From Acephala macrosclerotiorum (Eukaryota > Ascomycota > Leotiomycetes > Helotiales > Mollisiaceae): a DNA stretch of 64,000 nucleotides. The notes under the pieces were generated by a model. It worked only from the letters and a program-made list of their open reading frames with translations. It made no database searches and was not told the origin of the DNA. This document shows positions 21,868 through 32,245 of the stretch, piece by piece; positions within the stretch are counted from its first letter, which is position 1; each line of letters opens with the position of its first letter. The stretch covers positions 60,859 through 124,858 of the forward strand of contig MU119359.1 of the NCBI GenBank assembly GCA_014904845.1, read 5' to 3'. Both the position numbers and the translations under genes were made by a program.

Positions 21868-24800
21868 ATGCGATTCAACATGACTACCTCGATCGTCAAC
21901 GGCCAGACCAATGGTCTCAATGGCCACGGTCCAAATGGATACGCAACACTGAACGGAACAAGCGTGAAACCACAGCCCAGTCACGAAGACTTCTCTTCCG
22001 AAGAACAGATCACGGTGCTTCGTCAGACAGTCATCATGACTCGGAAGAAATTCATCAATGACATTGCTGATGTGACTGCTCATTACATCAATAGCATGTC
22101 CGCAGAACTGTTTCTCAGATACCTGGATAATCAGCGCATCGTGCATTGTCCTAGGCATGGAAGTAGTTGGGATAAGGTGTTGCAGTGTGCGGAGTTCTTT
22201 GCTTTCCAGATAGCGAGGTATGATGAGGTTGTTACTTCGTTCTTGGAAGGGAGTAAGGTTGCGGCGCAGTTGATTTGGTCGGCTTGTCGGGTTTTGATCG
22301 AGGTTAGTCTTCTGTTCTGCTCCTGCCCTGTCAAGACACAAGCACTTACGAAATATAGCTTGGCCCATTACATGCCCAAGCCGTTGAGACGGCATTTGCC
22401 GTTCTTTACAACGTGGGAAGCTCGCTCTCATTCTTCCTCCAGCAGAAAGAGCCACTGAGCCTAACCTCAAAGGTCCGAGCTCAGTTCGGAGACGTCTTCA
22501 ATGATCTCCTCATCCTTGTCAGAGACGTTGCTCTACACTATTGGATCCAAACCAACACCCAAACCACCTTCAAGATCCATCATGAGTTCAATCAGGTATT
22601 CCATAAGCAGATCAACGCATTCTATCGTCATAGGGAGCATGTCATCGAGGCAATGTGGACCAGCAGAGCAGGGAAAGATGCTTCCCACATCAAAATTATT
22701 TACAAATGGCTTGAGGTCAATGACTCAGTGGCACAGACAGTCACGGATGACATTGCTGGCACGCGAAGTGGCCGACACGAGTTCACCTGCAAATGGTTTC
22801 AATCGACGCTTTTGGATTTCTCTCGTGGCGACGATCGTATTCTTGCTGTTACTGGTGCGGCAAGCACTGGCAAAAGCTATCTCGCGTCTTGGATAGTGGA
22901 GCGGCTTCAGAAACCTCTTGGCAGAAAGAGGTACGATACGCTCTGTATCTCTCTAGGTACGTAACAATTTACAAGACTCTGGACGCACTCCTCTGCCAAC
23001 TAGCGCCCTTGAAACTTGTTTCGCTCTTATCGCGGCTCGCCCAATCCAATTATGTTTGTCTTGATTGTGAGCACAATCGCTAACAGCAACCCCAGAAAAG
23101 GATCTTCCCAACCAAAGCACCGGAATCGCCATCGCAAAATCAATCCTATCACAACTACTCCAGCGAGCCATCGGTGATGTCGACCTTCTCAAAGCTCTTT
23201 GGCATGTTCATAACATGTCTCTGGGTGCCGCTAACAATGAAACCTTGGAGGACAAACTCTGGGCTGGGATTGATATCGGACTCAAGAACCTTACCTCTGT
23301 AGACTTCATGGTAGTGGTGAACGGTCTTGACGAGAGATGCACCCTCAAAATTGCTACTGCTTTCAGTCAACGTCTCGAGAAACTCGCGGAGACTCATCCT
23401 CATGTCAAGACCATAATTTTGGCGCGTGGCGCAAGTCACTTTCCAAAATCTTCAGTCCGTATCGAAGCAATTACGTCCGATGATACTCACCACGACATTG
23501 ATCTTATCACTCGGCATTCTCTGAAGGGCTGCCAACATTTCCTTGCCCACGAATTCAAGGCTCAGGAGGAAATTATTGAGAAGATTCTGCGATTAGCCAA
23601 TGGCAACTTCCTGACAGCTCGACTGATTGTCAAGTCCCTCAAGCAGGAATCGTCTATCGATGGCTTCACAAAAGTACTTAAGTCCCTCAAAGAGTCCTCT
23701 GTATTGTCCGAGCAGCTAGTGAAGCAAGTCATCTCTCAAATCATAAATGACCCTAGCAAAGCTGATGGAACTTCGATTTTGTCGTGGTTATTGGTCGCCA
23801 AGCGACCCTTGACGGTAGAGGAGATCAGCGGCCTTATTCAGACACATCGGAAAGCAGACGTTTCAACGGGTCAGATGATTGACGCCGTCTCGATCAAGGC
23901 TTCATGTGGACGTGCTGTCATCGTTCAAAGCGGCATCGTGCGTTTCGCCCACACAGCTTTTCGAGATCAGTTGATCAAGCTCTCCAAGGACGGCAAAGCA
24001 CTTCCGCGGTTGCCATCCTTGCATGCATCATTCTTGAAAGTTCTTCTCGCGTATTGCAAGCTCCATCTTATGGCCTTGGTGACACCGACCTACGATCTTC
24101 CAGAAGATTCTTCATCCAACGGTCTTTTTGCCCAGGACAGTCTCCTACAATATGGTATCATAAATTGTAAGTAGTCCGTTAAACAAGTTTTCACTCTGAT
24201 TCCTACCATTTCAGACTTCGATAAATTTCAGATGGAGGATATCTGACGTGTCTGTATTTAGGGATTGACCACTTCAGGGAATCCACTCTCTACAAGACCT
24301 CTAGCCCACTAGATCTGCCTGCCGACTTCAAAGCTTGCTTCCCTTCTTCAGTTCAGCTTGTGTTGATGGAATGGTCTCTGTGGAGAACGCACTTCTCTGC
24401 CTTTGAGTCGCTTCGCATGCATCAGCTTTCACTCAGTGTCCGCACGCACACCCTCTCCGAGAAAAACGAATCAGTTCTCCAAACGCTCATCCTATGTGGC
24501 TACTCGTTCAAAATGCAATCCAATAATACCGAGGCGGCAGCATATTTTTATCATGCATCTCGACTTTGCAAATCAATCTACGAGGGATATCATGCTGTTA
24601 CTGTCAGTTGCATCACAACCTTCCTCGAAATGACATCTTCGGTCGTCTGTACCACTCACACAGAGGTTATCACACAACGAGAAGAATTGATGATCGATAT
24701 CATTGCCATCTACAAGCAGCGCTGGGGCCAGACGAGCGATCTGGTTGTTAAATACCTGCGAATCCTTGCTGATTTCTATACCTCTATTCGCAAGACGCAC

Positions 24801-27800
24801 AAATCGGAGAAGATTTGGATGGAAATCAGAGAGATCATGGTCACGATTCACGGGAAAGGCTCCATCGAAGAAAGAAGCATTTGCAGTCACCTTGATATCA
24901 GCGTGACAAAGTCCGAAACACACGAGGAAATTGTCGAATATGAGGTGGAAATCTTCGCAGAGCACAGCCACTTAGCGATATGGCATGTCGATCGCATCAC
25001 AGCTCTCCTCGAATTGGCTTGGAAATCTGAGGCACGTGGAGATTCCCTCCAAGCCGAAGTCTATTTCTTAATGCTGTGGAATGGAATCATCGAACACTGC
25101 CATAGTGGCTTTATCGGTATCGAAGTCCACATCTCTGTGCTCAACGTCGCGCTGGAGTATATCAAATTTCTGCGAATCCACCATCGTCACGAGGAAGCCT
25201 GTGCAATATTGATCTGCATTTGGGCAGAGTATGAGAGACATCAGTTTGAGTCGGAAACTCTTTTCCTGCGACTCATGATCATCGGAGAGGTGATGCTTGA
25301 ACTTAGTCTTCATGCGATAGCGTTATCGGTCTTCAAGAGATGTTCATCTTGGTTCCACTCTCGAGAGATGCATACTCATTTTTTATCTTGCAAGACCCTC
25401 ATCAGCAAGACCGTCGAGGAGATCACGATAAAGTCAAGCACAACCATAACCGAGTCAAAGATATCAACATCGGAGTCAACATCCACATCGACGTCCCTAT
25501 CCGCCAGTTCGACCAGCTCGGAGTCTATCATGAAGGAGGTCTTTGAGTCTTCGCTTACAAAAACTACTGTTACCAAAGAGACACTTTCGATATGCCGAAG
25601 CATGACATCGTTCTACATGAAGACTGAGCAGTGGTCCAAAGCAATCGAAGTCACTACCAAGTCATTAGAACTCATCTGGTGCTCAATCGTCACCGGTGGT
25701 GGTATGTGCGTGTTGCCCAGAGACTTTGGCTTTGAAGCAATTGAGATCGCTATTTTCCTCGCATTTTGCCACAGTCGTGTACATCATCACCACGAAGCAG
25801 AAATGTTGTACATCCGAATTTTCCGCGCTTGCATCAATTCTTGTCAAATTCACGATGTGCGTTTTATGAAGATTTACGAAGCTCTCGTTGTCTTCTACGA
25901 AAGTCACGGGCACTGGCATAAACTTATCGAGATCCACAAAGAAGTGCTGATCATCTCGCGCAAGCGTCTTGGAGGATCTCACTCGACAACCATCACCATT
26001 CTTTACAATCTTGGAAGGTTGTGCTCAACACATGGGTATGCTGATGCTTCCATTTTTTACGAAGAGATTGTTACTGTGCTCAATACAGGGACTATCCTCT
26101 GCCACCATGAATCGCTGGAAGCTATGAAATACTTATGCCGGTACTACTTCGAGGAAGGCAGCTGGGAATCTTTGAATACTATCTGTAGGATTCTTTGGCA
26201 AGTGTGGACAACCAGCCATCACGAATACTCTCTTGACGCGGACTTCGTCGCAGTCTTGTACATGCGATACATCTACGTCCTCGAGCATCATTCCCACATG
26301 GACTTAGAGATCATCCTTCGGATTTCCAAGCAGTACTGGAAAACTTGTAGTGTCGTCTTTGGCGCTCAATCCTCGGTAACAATATCATCGTTGATCGGGC
26401 TTGCGGAGATATGTGTTCGTAAGGAGGAGTACAGGCACGAAGCCATCGAGTACTACGAAGAAGTAAGTAGCTTTATACCATGCAGCGAAGATCTCCTGAC
26501 ACTGAGTATAGATCATCAAGACGAGCAAGACTACGAGCTCCTCAAGTTCTACAGCAGTAATCTCAACCCAGACTATTACCACGATCACAGAACGACTTTC
26601 TAGCGCCTATATTCAAGAGTGTTCAAGTTCGAAAGTCACATCAGCCATGATAGAAAAGGCTGTTCATATACTGTCTGAACGATTTGAGTACTCGAAGAAA
26701 ACTTTCGGGTGCGCTCACTTAGAATCATTGGTCATCCTTCGTGAGATTATCCAAATGCATTGGAAGCTAAAGACGAAGGAAACACGAACCATTGTCGAAA
26801 ACTTACTGCTCGGAAGTATCATCTCCATCATCAGTATGATAAAGACATCCCATTTGCTGTACGAAGCAGCGAAGTTTATTGCCAAGATTTACATCGACTT
26901 TGAGCTTCGCGAAGAGGGACGGGCTAAGTTAACTCAGATTCATCGTCAGGTAATCGCTAACACGTGCGGATATGCCCACAAGAACGAGCTCAAGATTGAT
27001 ATGCATATCGGCAAAAGCGCATATGTATTCCTAGTAGTTTTCGAGGAGCTGATTTGCGGCTTGACGATTTCCAGCTATACCAAGATTATGGCTGAGTTCT
27101 TGACCGAGACGATTCTCTGGCAATCATACTCCGCGTCTTTGAAATCCGAGAAGAATCTCGAGCTCATTCTATCAGCTGGTGCTCGACTCTACGTATTCTT
27201 GGAGAAGAGTTCCCGCAAAGAGCAATTCCTCATCGTTCAGACTGAGCTCCACAAGAGATTCATCGCAAAGTGGGGTTCATTCCTCAAGGTGAAGAGGGAG
27301 GCATCGCTTCTGTTTGTCACCGGCCTTCTCACGTTCTTGGGCGGCGACACTTGTCATATTCAGCTCGGCACAGCAGCTTGCAAATCTAGCTACGGCCAAG
27401 TCAAGGAATTGCTCCTTGCTAAACAGTACCAGTCTGCGTATGAGGTCGCTGTCTGCGCTTCTAAATTTCTTGAGCATTATGGTGCTTACACTTATCGGCA
27501 AAATATGGGTGCGCTCTTCAAGTTATCGTCGCTCGTCTCTCTGCGGGACTTGAAGATCCCGTCAGCCGCCATGGATCCTGCGCTCCACGATGCTTTCCTC
27601 AAGTTGTCGAGAGACATCATTGGGGAGGTGCTGAAATTCGGCAAACAGTCGAACATCAATTTCATTCGATTGAAGCATGACGAGTTGAATGATCTCATCT
27701 CATTACTTGGCTTCCAAGAGAACTACATCGAGCTCAAAGTAAGGCCAATTTCTCTCCCTCGCCAACTTTGCTTGTCATATCACGTTGCTAACAATACCCC

Positions 27801-28658
27801 TCGTAGTGGCTTCTCGAGAATCTCTGGCACTCTCGTGAAGAGCAAAAAAAGACAACCGACGAAATAATCACCATTGGTACTCTTCTCGCCCAGGTCCATC
27901 ATCTCCTAGGAGATACAAACAAAGCGATTGCCCTTCTCTCTGATCGTATTTCATACAACGTCAGCCTTGTCTACAGCCCCCTGCACCCACAATCACTCCT
28001 CGTCTCGGAACTCCTATCACAGCTATACACTGAGGCCAAGCGATACAAGGATGCTATGCGCATACATGAAGATATTCTTCGACTCGTCATAGAAGGAGAT
28101 GATGATGATGACGATACCATTGATGTTATTGAACCCATTCGAGCGAGAAAGCATTTCAATTGGTTGAAAGCAGCATACTTGAAGAATGGGAGCTGGGAGA
28201 AGAACGCCAAAGTGTATGAAAGTATTATAAAGGCTTTGTTGGATATGCCAGCCTATAAGGCACATGATGCTTTCAAGGGAGCACAGAGCATTGAGTACTG
28301 GAAACCGAAGGAGAAGGCTGGACCTGAAGGCATGTTTGTGAAGCCGGAGAGTTGGGGGTTTGTGGTTGAGACCGAGATGGAATTTGGTGATGATGATGCT
28401 TTTGGCAACCTCCCTGTTCCAGGCTTCGGAGGGCCTCAGATGGGCCTTCTCCCAAATTCGGGAGCTCATGGGACGGAACTTCTTCCAAATCCAGGAGAGC
28501 ATCAGACGGGCCATATTCCGATCGGAGGGCATGCAAAAGGACTGCTTCCAAGCCCGGCTGATGAGAAAAAGGTGAAGAAGAGGGGAAGTTTCTTTAGTTT
28601 GAGGAAGGTGAGCAGTCACTGGGGTCTGAGGGATCCGAAGCCGGAGCGGTCGATCTAG
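21868..28658 (+). CDS. Large STAND-type P-loop (NACHT-like) protein with long TPR-like helical region
   Basis: Six exons (21868-22302, 22359-22956, 23096-24166, 24232-26462, 26512-27738, 27807-28658) sum to 6414 nt, 2137 residues. An alternative ATG is at 21880. Residues 1-300 form a helical N-terminal region of the kind found in fungal STAND proteins. The Walker A loop is GAASTGKS (residues 311-318). The Walker B region is VVVNGLDE, with Asn420 where an aspartate is usual. A winged-helix-like part (SWLLVAKRPLTVEEI) follows. From about 640 to 1990 the chain is a long array of degenerate TPR-like helix pairs, with Ser/Thr-rich inserts near 1100-1135 and 1446-1480. The C-terminal 80 residues are Gly/Pro-rich (GLLPNSG-type repeats) and basic. 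By family logic it is a signalling or self/non-self surveillance scaffold; no effector domain is identified. Confidence 0.75.
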
Positions 28659-29211
28659 TAATTCCTTCTTTTCGTATATGATATTGCTTAGCGTAATTGT
28701 GGTAATAATTTCATGAACGGAAAATTTTGAGCTTATCAGATCTTTGCTTGCTAGAAGCCTTGAGTGGCAATCTCGTATGCGCGGTGGCTTGAGCCATGAG
28801 TTTACCATCCATAAGGCTCTTTATATGTTTCTCTAATTCGTGTTCTTGTCCTGTTCTCGCTATCATTGAAAATCGCGGCAAGCAACTCTCTGTCTCTTCT
28901 TGAATTCAATGACAAGAGATGATACTCACAGCATCTCGAAGTGGTGGAGCACCAGGAGAGTATCTCAGACCTTTGCTAGCAGCACAGTGAGATGATAATG
29001 GGCTAAAATGAACGTAAATAAAATTCCAAACCAATGAGCCGCAGATATACCGTGACAAAAGTGAGTTTCTCCATTGCGCGCTTTAGGTAGGGCCGATATG
29101 AAGCTATTCATGCAAGGCGAGTTTCGGCCGCTCGGCAATCCTTCACGTGGGTTATCAACCTTGTAAGAAGTACAAAATTATAATAATATAATCTTGAACG
29201 GAAGAAAGAAG
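28659..29211. other. 3' flank of the STAND-like gene, no gene seen
   Basis: About 550 nt with no recognisable coding sequence or repeat. Confidence 0.4.
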
Positions 29212-29313
29212 GGCATGAGGATTGAAAAAGAAACGTTCGATAATGTTATAAGTTGGTTCTTGTCTGAAGTGAGAAACGAGGAGGTGTTGGGGACTAGGAG
29301 TAAGTTGTGTTTG
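29212..29313 (+). pseudogene. Short remnant resembling an FAD-monooxygenase C-terminus
   Basis: The frame reads EKETFDNVISWFLSE, close to EKRTYDEVMGWFLPE at the end of the monooxygenase remnant at 18.4 kb. Both are followed by an AGTAAGTT sequence. Only the last 30 or so codons are recognisable. It is probably the tail of a second decayed copy. Confidence 0.45.
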
Positions 29314-29590
29314 TGTGGGTTTGGAAGAGTCAAATCTTATTCTTGGACGGAGAGAGAATGAATTATTGACTGGAGGCTGAGTAGTGGTTCTAGTGATGGG
29401 ATCCACACACGCTATTACTTATAGCTTCCTCAATTGTTAGAAGTTTCACGGACCCCCAGATCTGAATCAAGAGCCCCAGAAAGATCCTCTCGTTCAAATA
29501 CCTCGTCTAAGGTGCGCGTGTCAACAACTACCACCACTCGACGCAGAGTATCCCATTCTCAATTTAATCTCAAACCACTGCTCAGCAAAG

Positions 29591-29803
29591 ATGTCAGCAC
29601 CTTTCGTTAGCTACCAACCATCCTCAAACGAACCAATGAATCTAGCAACCCACCTAGTAGACGGAGCTGTTAATCCTACCATTGCACATAACGTCAACTA
29701 CGGGAACGACAATCCGTGTTGCGATCTCTGCTGCGATGAGTTTTGTTGTTGTTGTGACGACTGTGACGAATGTGACCCGAGTTGTTGCTTCTTTTGTTGT
29801 TGA
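29591..29803 (+). CDS. Small protein with a cysteine-rich C-terminus (70 residues)
   Basis: The ATG in good context (CAAAGATGTC) opens a frame with a polar N-terminus (MSAPFVSYQPSSNEP) and a C-terminal 30 residues dominated by paired cysteines and aspartates (CCDLCCDEFCCCCDDC). Cys-pair tails of this kind occur in small fungal CYSTM-like or metal-binding proteins, but no known signature is certain. There is no signal peptide. A related sequence lies across the transposon at 31724-31966. Function unknown. Confidence 0.55.
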   Translation: MSAPFVSYQPSSNEPMNLATHLVDGAVNPTIAHNVNYGNDNPCCDLCCDEFCCCCDDCDECDPSCCFFCC

Positions 29804-30169
29804 TGTGGGAGTTGATGTTTGTATTGTGAAAGGTAGAACAGTTGTCAGGAGCGCGGGGTCTGCTGATTGATTAGGGAGGAATCGTATAGGATGTTGGATC
29901 TATTAGACTTTGAGTATTTGGCCTCAATTCGAACAATGGGACCCTATTCCACCAAGATTTACACCATGTTAGTACTTTATGCTGTCGAAGCAAAGTAAGG
30001 CTTTGAACTTGCATTTAAAACACAAAATCGATCTTAGAACTCAAGACCTTATCGAAGTTTCGAAGAGCTTCATGCTCGGTCAACAGAAAATTTCAAAGCA
30101 TGCCTCTATTTGAAAAGTGATTCAAGACTATCGCAACGGGATAAGAGTCGGGAGACTCAATGCACCTTA

Positions 30170-30202
30170 CGAGCCTACGGACATAAGTCCGTGCTTTTAG
30201 GG
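30170..30202 (+). repeat. Left terminal inverted repeat
   Basis: 33 bp matching the complement of 31402-31434 except at one position (C versus T). It contains the hairpin CGGAC-ATAA-GTCCG. Confidence 0.9.
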
Positions 30203-30248
30203 TGTTTTTAGCGACTCGCACTCACTAAATTCACTAAATTACCCTACT

Positions 30249-31358
30249 ATGCCTTCAGCAACTCCAAAATTCGATTTTCAGCACCAAAAGGGCGAAGAAA
30301 TCCTTACTAAAGACAAGGAGAGGATACGCCGATTGTATGGCTTTGCAAAGATACTAGTTGAGCTTATTATGATTGAATATAAGCTAGGGAGGTCGACAAT
30401 TAATAAGATTCTGACGTACGAGACCCCTGAACGCTTTCGGATTAATCGGACTGAGAGACCCCACCTCTTGAACGATCGTTAAGTCGACGATATAATCGAA
30501 TATGTCTCTGAATCATGGGAGCATCGAGTCCTTGACTATACCCTTTTACACGCCGAGTTGCAGCTAGAATGCTTTGTTAAGACGCTGGAAAGGAGGCTCA
30601 AATAGAGGGGCTATTTCCGCTGTGTAGTATGCCAAAAGCCCTACCTCACCAGGGCCCAGATTATTGCCAGGTTTCTTTGGGCAATGGCACACATATTCTG
30701 GACGGCAGAGTGGCTAAAGGTTCTATGGTCAGACGAGGTTACATTCTTAGTAGGAGGAAGGACTGTGAAGCAGAGGGTGACTAGGAAAGCGGGGGAGAGA
30801 TACTACTTTACTTGCATTCAGTACCAGTTTCACCGCGGCCACACTACACTTGTGAATGCCTGAAGAGCAATAGGATATGGATATAAGAGTCCTCTAGTCT
30901 TTCTTTATGGATCTGGCAAGACAGGAGCTTTCACACAAAAGGACTACCTCGCCCAGCTCTTGGAACCTCACATTCAAGGCATTTTGGAAGCTTTTGCGAC
31001 AATAACTCACCAACTTCAGCCCTCTACTGAGCTATTATTTATGGAAGATGGGAACTCAGCTCATGGCCATAAGTTCAAGCTGAACTGTTGTACTAAATGG
31101 CGCACAGCTCATAGAATTATATTAATGCCGTACCTTTCTACAAGCCTTGATATGAACTCTATTGGGAAGTGCTGGAGGAGAATTAAACAGGCTCTTTACC
31201 GCCGCCGAAAGCAGTCGACTACTACGGCAGAAATGGAAGCCATGGTTTTGGAAGAATGGGACGGAATACTCTAGGAATGGATTAATGAGCTGGTTCTAAA
31301 GCAGGAGCATTGAGTCCAAGTGTTAATAAAGCGCCATGGGTGGTCTACTCCTAATTAA
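30249..31358 (+). pseudogene. Tc1/mariner transposase, inactivated
   Basis: One frame runs from the ATG at 30249 to the TAA at 31356-31358 without frameshift but with internal stops at 30480 (TAA), 30603 (TAG), 30861 (TGA), 31272 (TAG) and 31311 (TGA). The N-terminal part is a helix-turn-helix DNA-binding region (YKLGRSTINKIL). The catalytic region shows the first acidic block WSDEVTF, the second FMEDGNSAH and the third SLDMNSIGKCWRRIK. In the third block the glutamate expected in the DLNPIE-type motif is glycine, so a catalytic carboxylate is lost. TGA at 30861 and 31311 replace likely tryptophans (NAWxAIGYG, QEHWV). The protein would have cut and rejoined the element's ends. Confidence 0.9.
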
Positions 31359-31401
31359 ATTCTGCCATTATACCTCAAATTAATGTTCTTAATGCCTGAG
31401 G

Positions 31402-31434
31402 CCCTAAAAACACGGACTTATGTCCGTAGGCTCG
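31402..31434 (-). repeat. Right terminal inverted repeat
   Basis: Complement of the left repeat at 30170-30202 with one mismatch, carrying the same short hairpin. Confidence 0.9.
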
Positions 31435-31723
31435 TTAGGCCCTAAGCCAAAATAGAGGCAAGCAAATCACTCAGGGTGAACAATTAAATGTATCACTGTG
31501 AATCATAAACGCCATTCTGTATATATTTTCTAGAGTTCTAGAGTTCTCGAGGACTCGAAACCCAAAACCTAAATATTTCTTTATCCCTCCTCCAAGCAGA
31601 AGGCAATCAAGTACTGAAAGGTTATTACTTGTCTTTACTTTAAGTTCTTGGAAGAAGCGCTACGCATAGTAGATCAAACAAACCTCGAGCTACAAAGCTG
31701 AACGAATGAAGCGATCAAGCAGA

Positions 31724-31966
31724 ATGTCAAATCCCTACATCCAAACCCAACCATACTCAAACGGACTCATGGGCATGGCAGCAAAGCTACCGAATACGGA
31801 ATCAACTTACCTTCCGACGGAATTGATAGTAACGACGTCTCATGTCTCGATTTCTGCTCAAATAGGGAGTGTGGTAACGGATGTTGCTGTTGCAGCTGTG
31901 ATGGAGGGGGAATGACCGGAGGCGATTGTGGAGGTGGTGATTGCGGTGGCGGGGACGGTTCTTAGA
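31724..31966 (+). pseudogene. Cys-rich small-protein paralogue with a frame break
   Basis: The ATG at 31724 opens MSNPYIQTQPYSNGLMGMAA, similar in pattern to the start of the 29591 protein (MSAPFVSYQPSSNEPMNLAT). About 20 codons later a different frame holds the expected cysteine tail: SCLDFCSNRECGNGCCCCSC, then GGDCGGGDCGGG and a TAG at 31964. No intron with valid GT-AG ends and the right phase joins the two frames, so a one-base indel near 31785 is the likeliest reading. An in-frame ATG also exists at 31706. It may be a recent pseudogene or a sequencing error. A frame without the Cys tail also stays open to 31915. Confidence 0.5.
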
Positions 31967-32245
31967 TGCGGGGCCATGGATGGGATGATGCGAATTCGCT
32001 GGTTTGCTTGCTTGGATGGGGTTTGGAGTTGCGAAAGGGGTTGTGGACGGAATATGTGGGGTGTTGGATTAAACGTCTATCTATAACTTGAATGAGACGC
32101 TTGCTTGCGTACCCCTCGGTGCTAGATTAGACTCGGCACGGTGATATATTTTGCCAGCAAGTGGGATTCATCGCTGACTCGTTGTTGCAATGCAGGCCGT
32201 ATGGTCGAGGTAACCGTTAACCAGTTTCAGAGATCATCCTCAGCA

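Larger units (their letters stand above)
30170..31434 (+). mobile_element. Degenerate Tc1/mariner-type DNA transposon (1265 bp)
   Basis: The element is bounded by terminal inverted repeats of 33 bp with one mismatch, starting CGAGCCTACGGACATAAGTC at both ends. Directly repeated TTA (30167-30169 and 31435-31437) flanks it, consistent with a TA-containing target duplication. One transposase frame fills the interior. Size, inverted repeats and transposase type agree with a Tc1/mariner element. The transposase carries several stops, so the copy cannot mobilise itself. Confidence 0.9.

Noticed and set aside
30170..31434. PIF/Harbinger element because of the TTA flanks
   Set aside because: The single transposase has Tc1/mariner acidic blocks and helix-turn-helix, and the extra T can be chance.
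30100..31456. Longer inverted repeat outside the transposon (TGCCTCTATTT on both sides)
   Set aside because: Only 11 bp match and the sequence between it and the element ends does not; likely chance.
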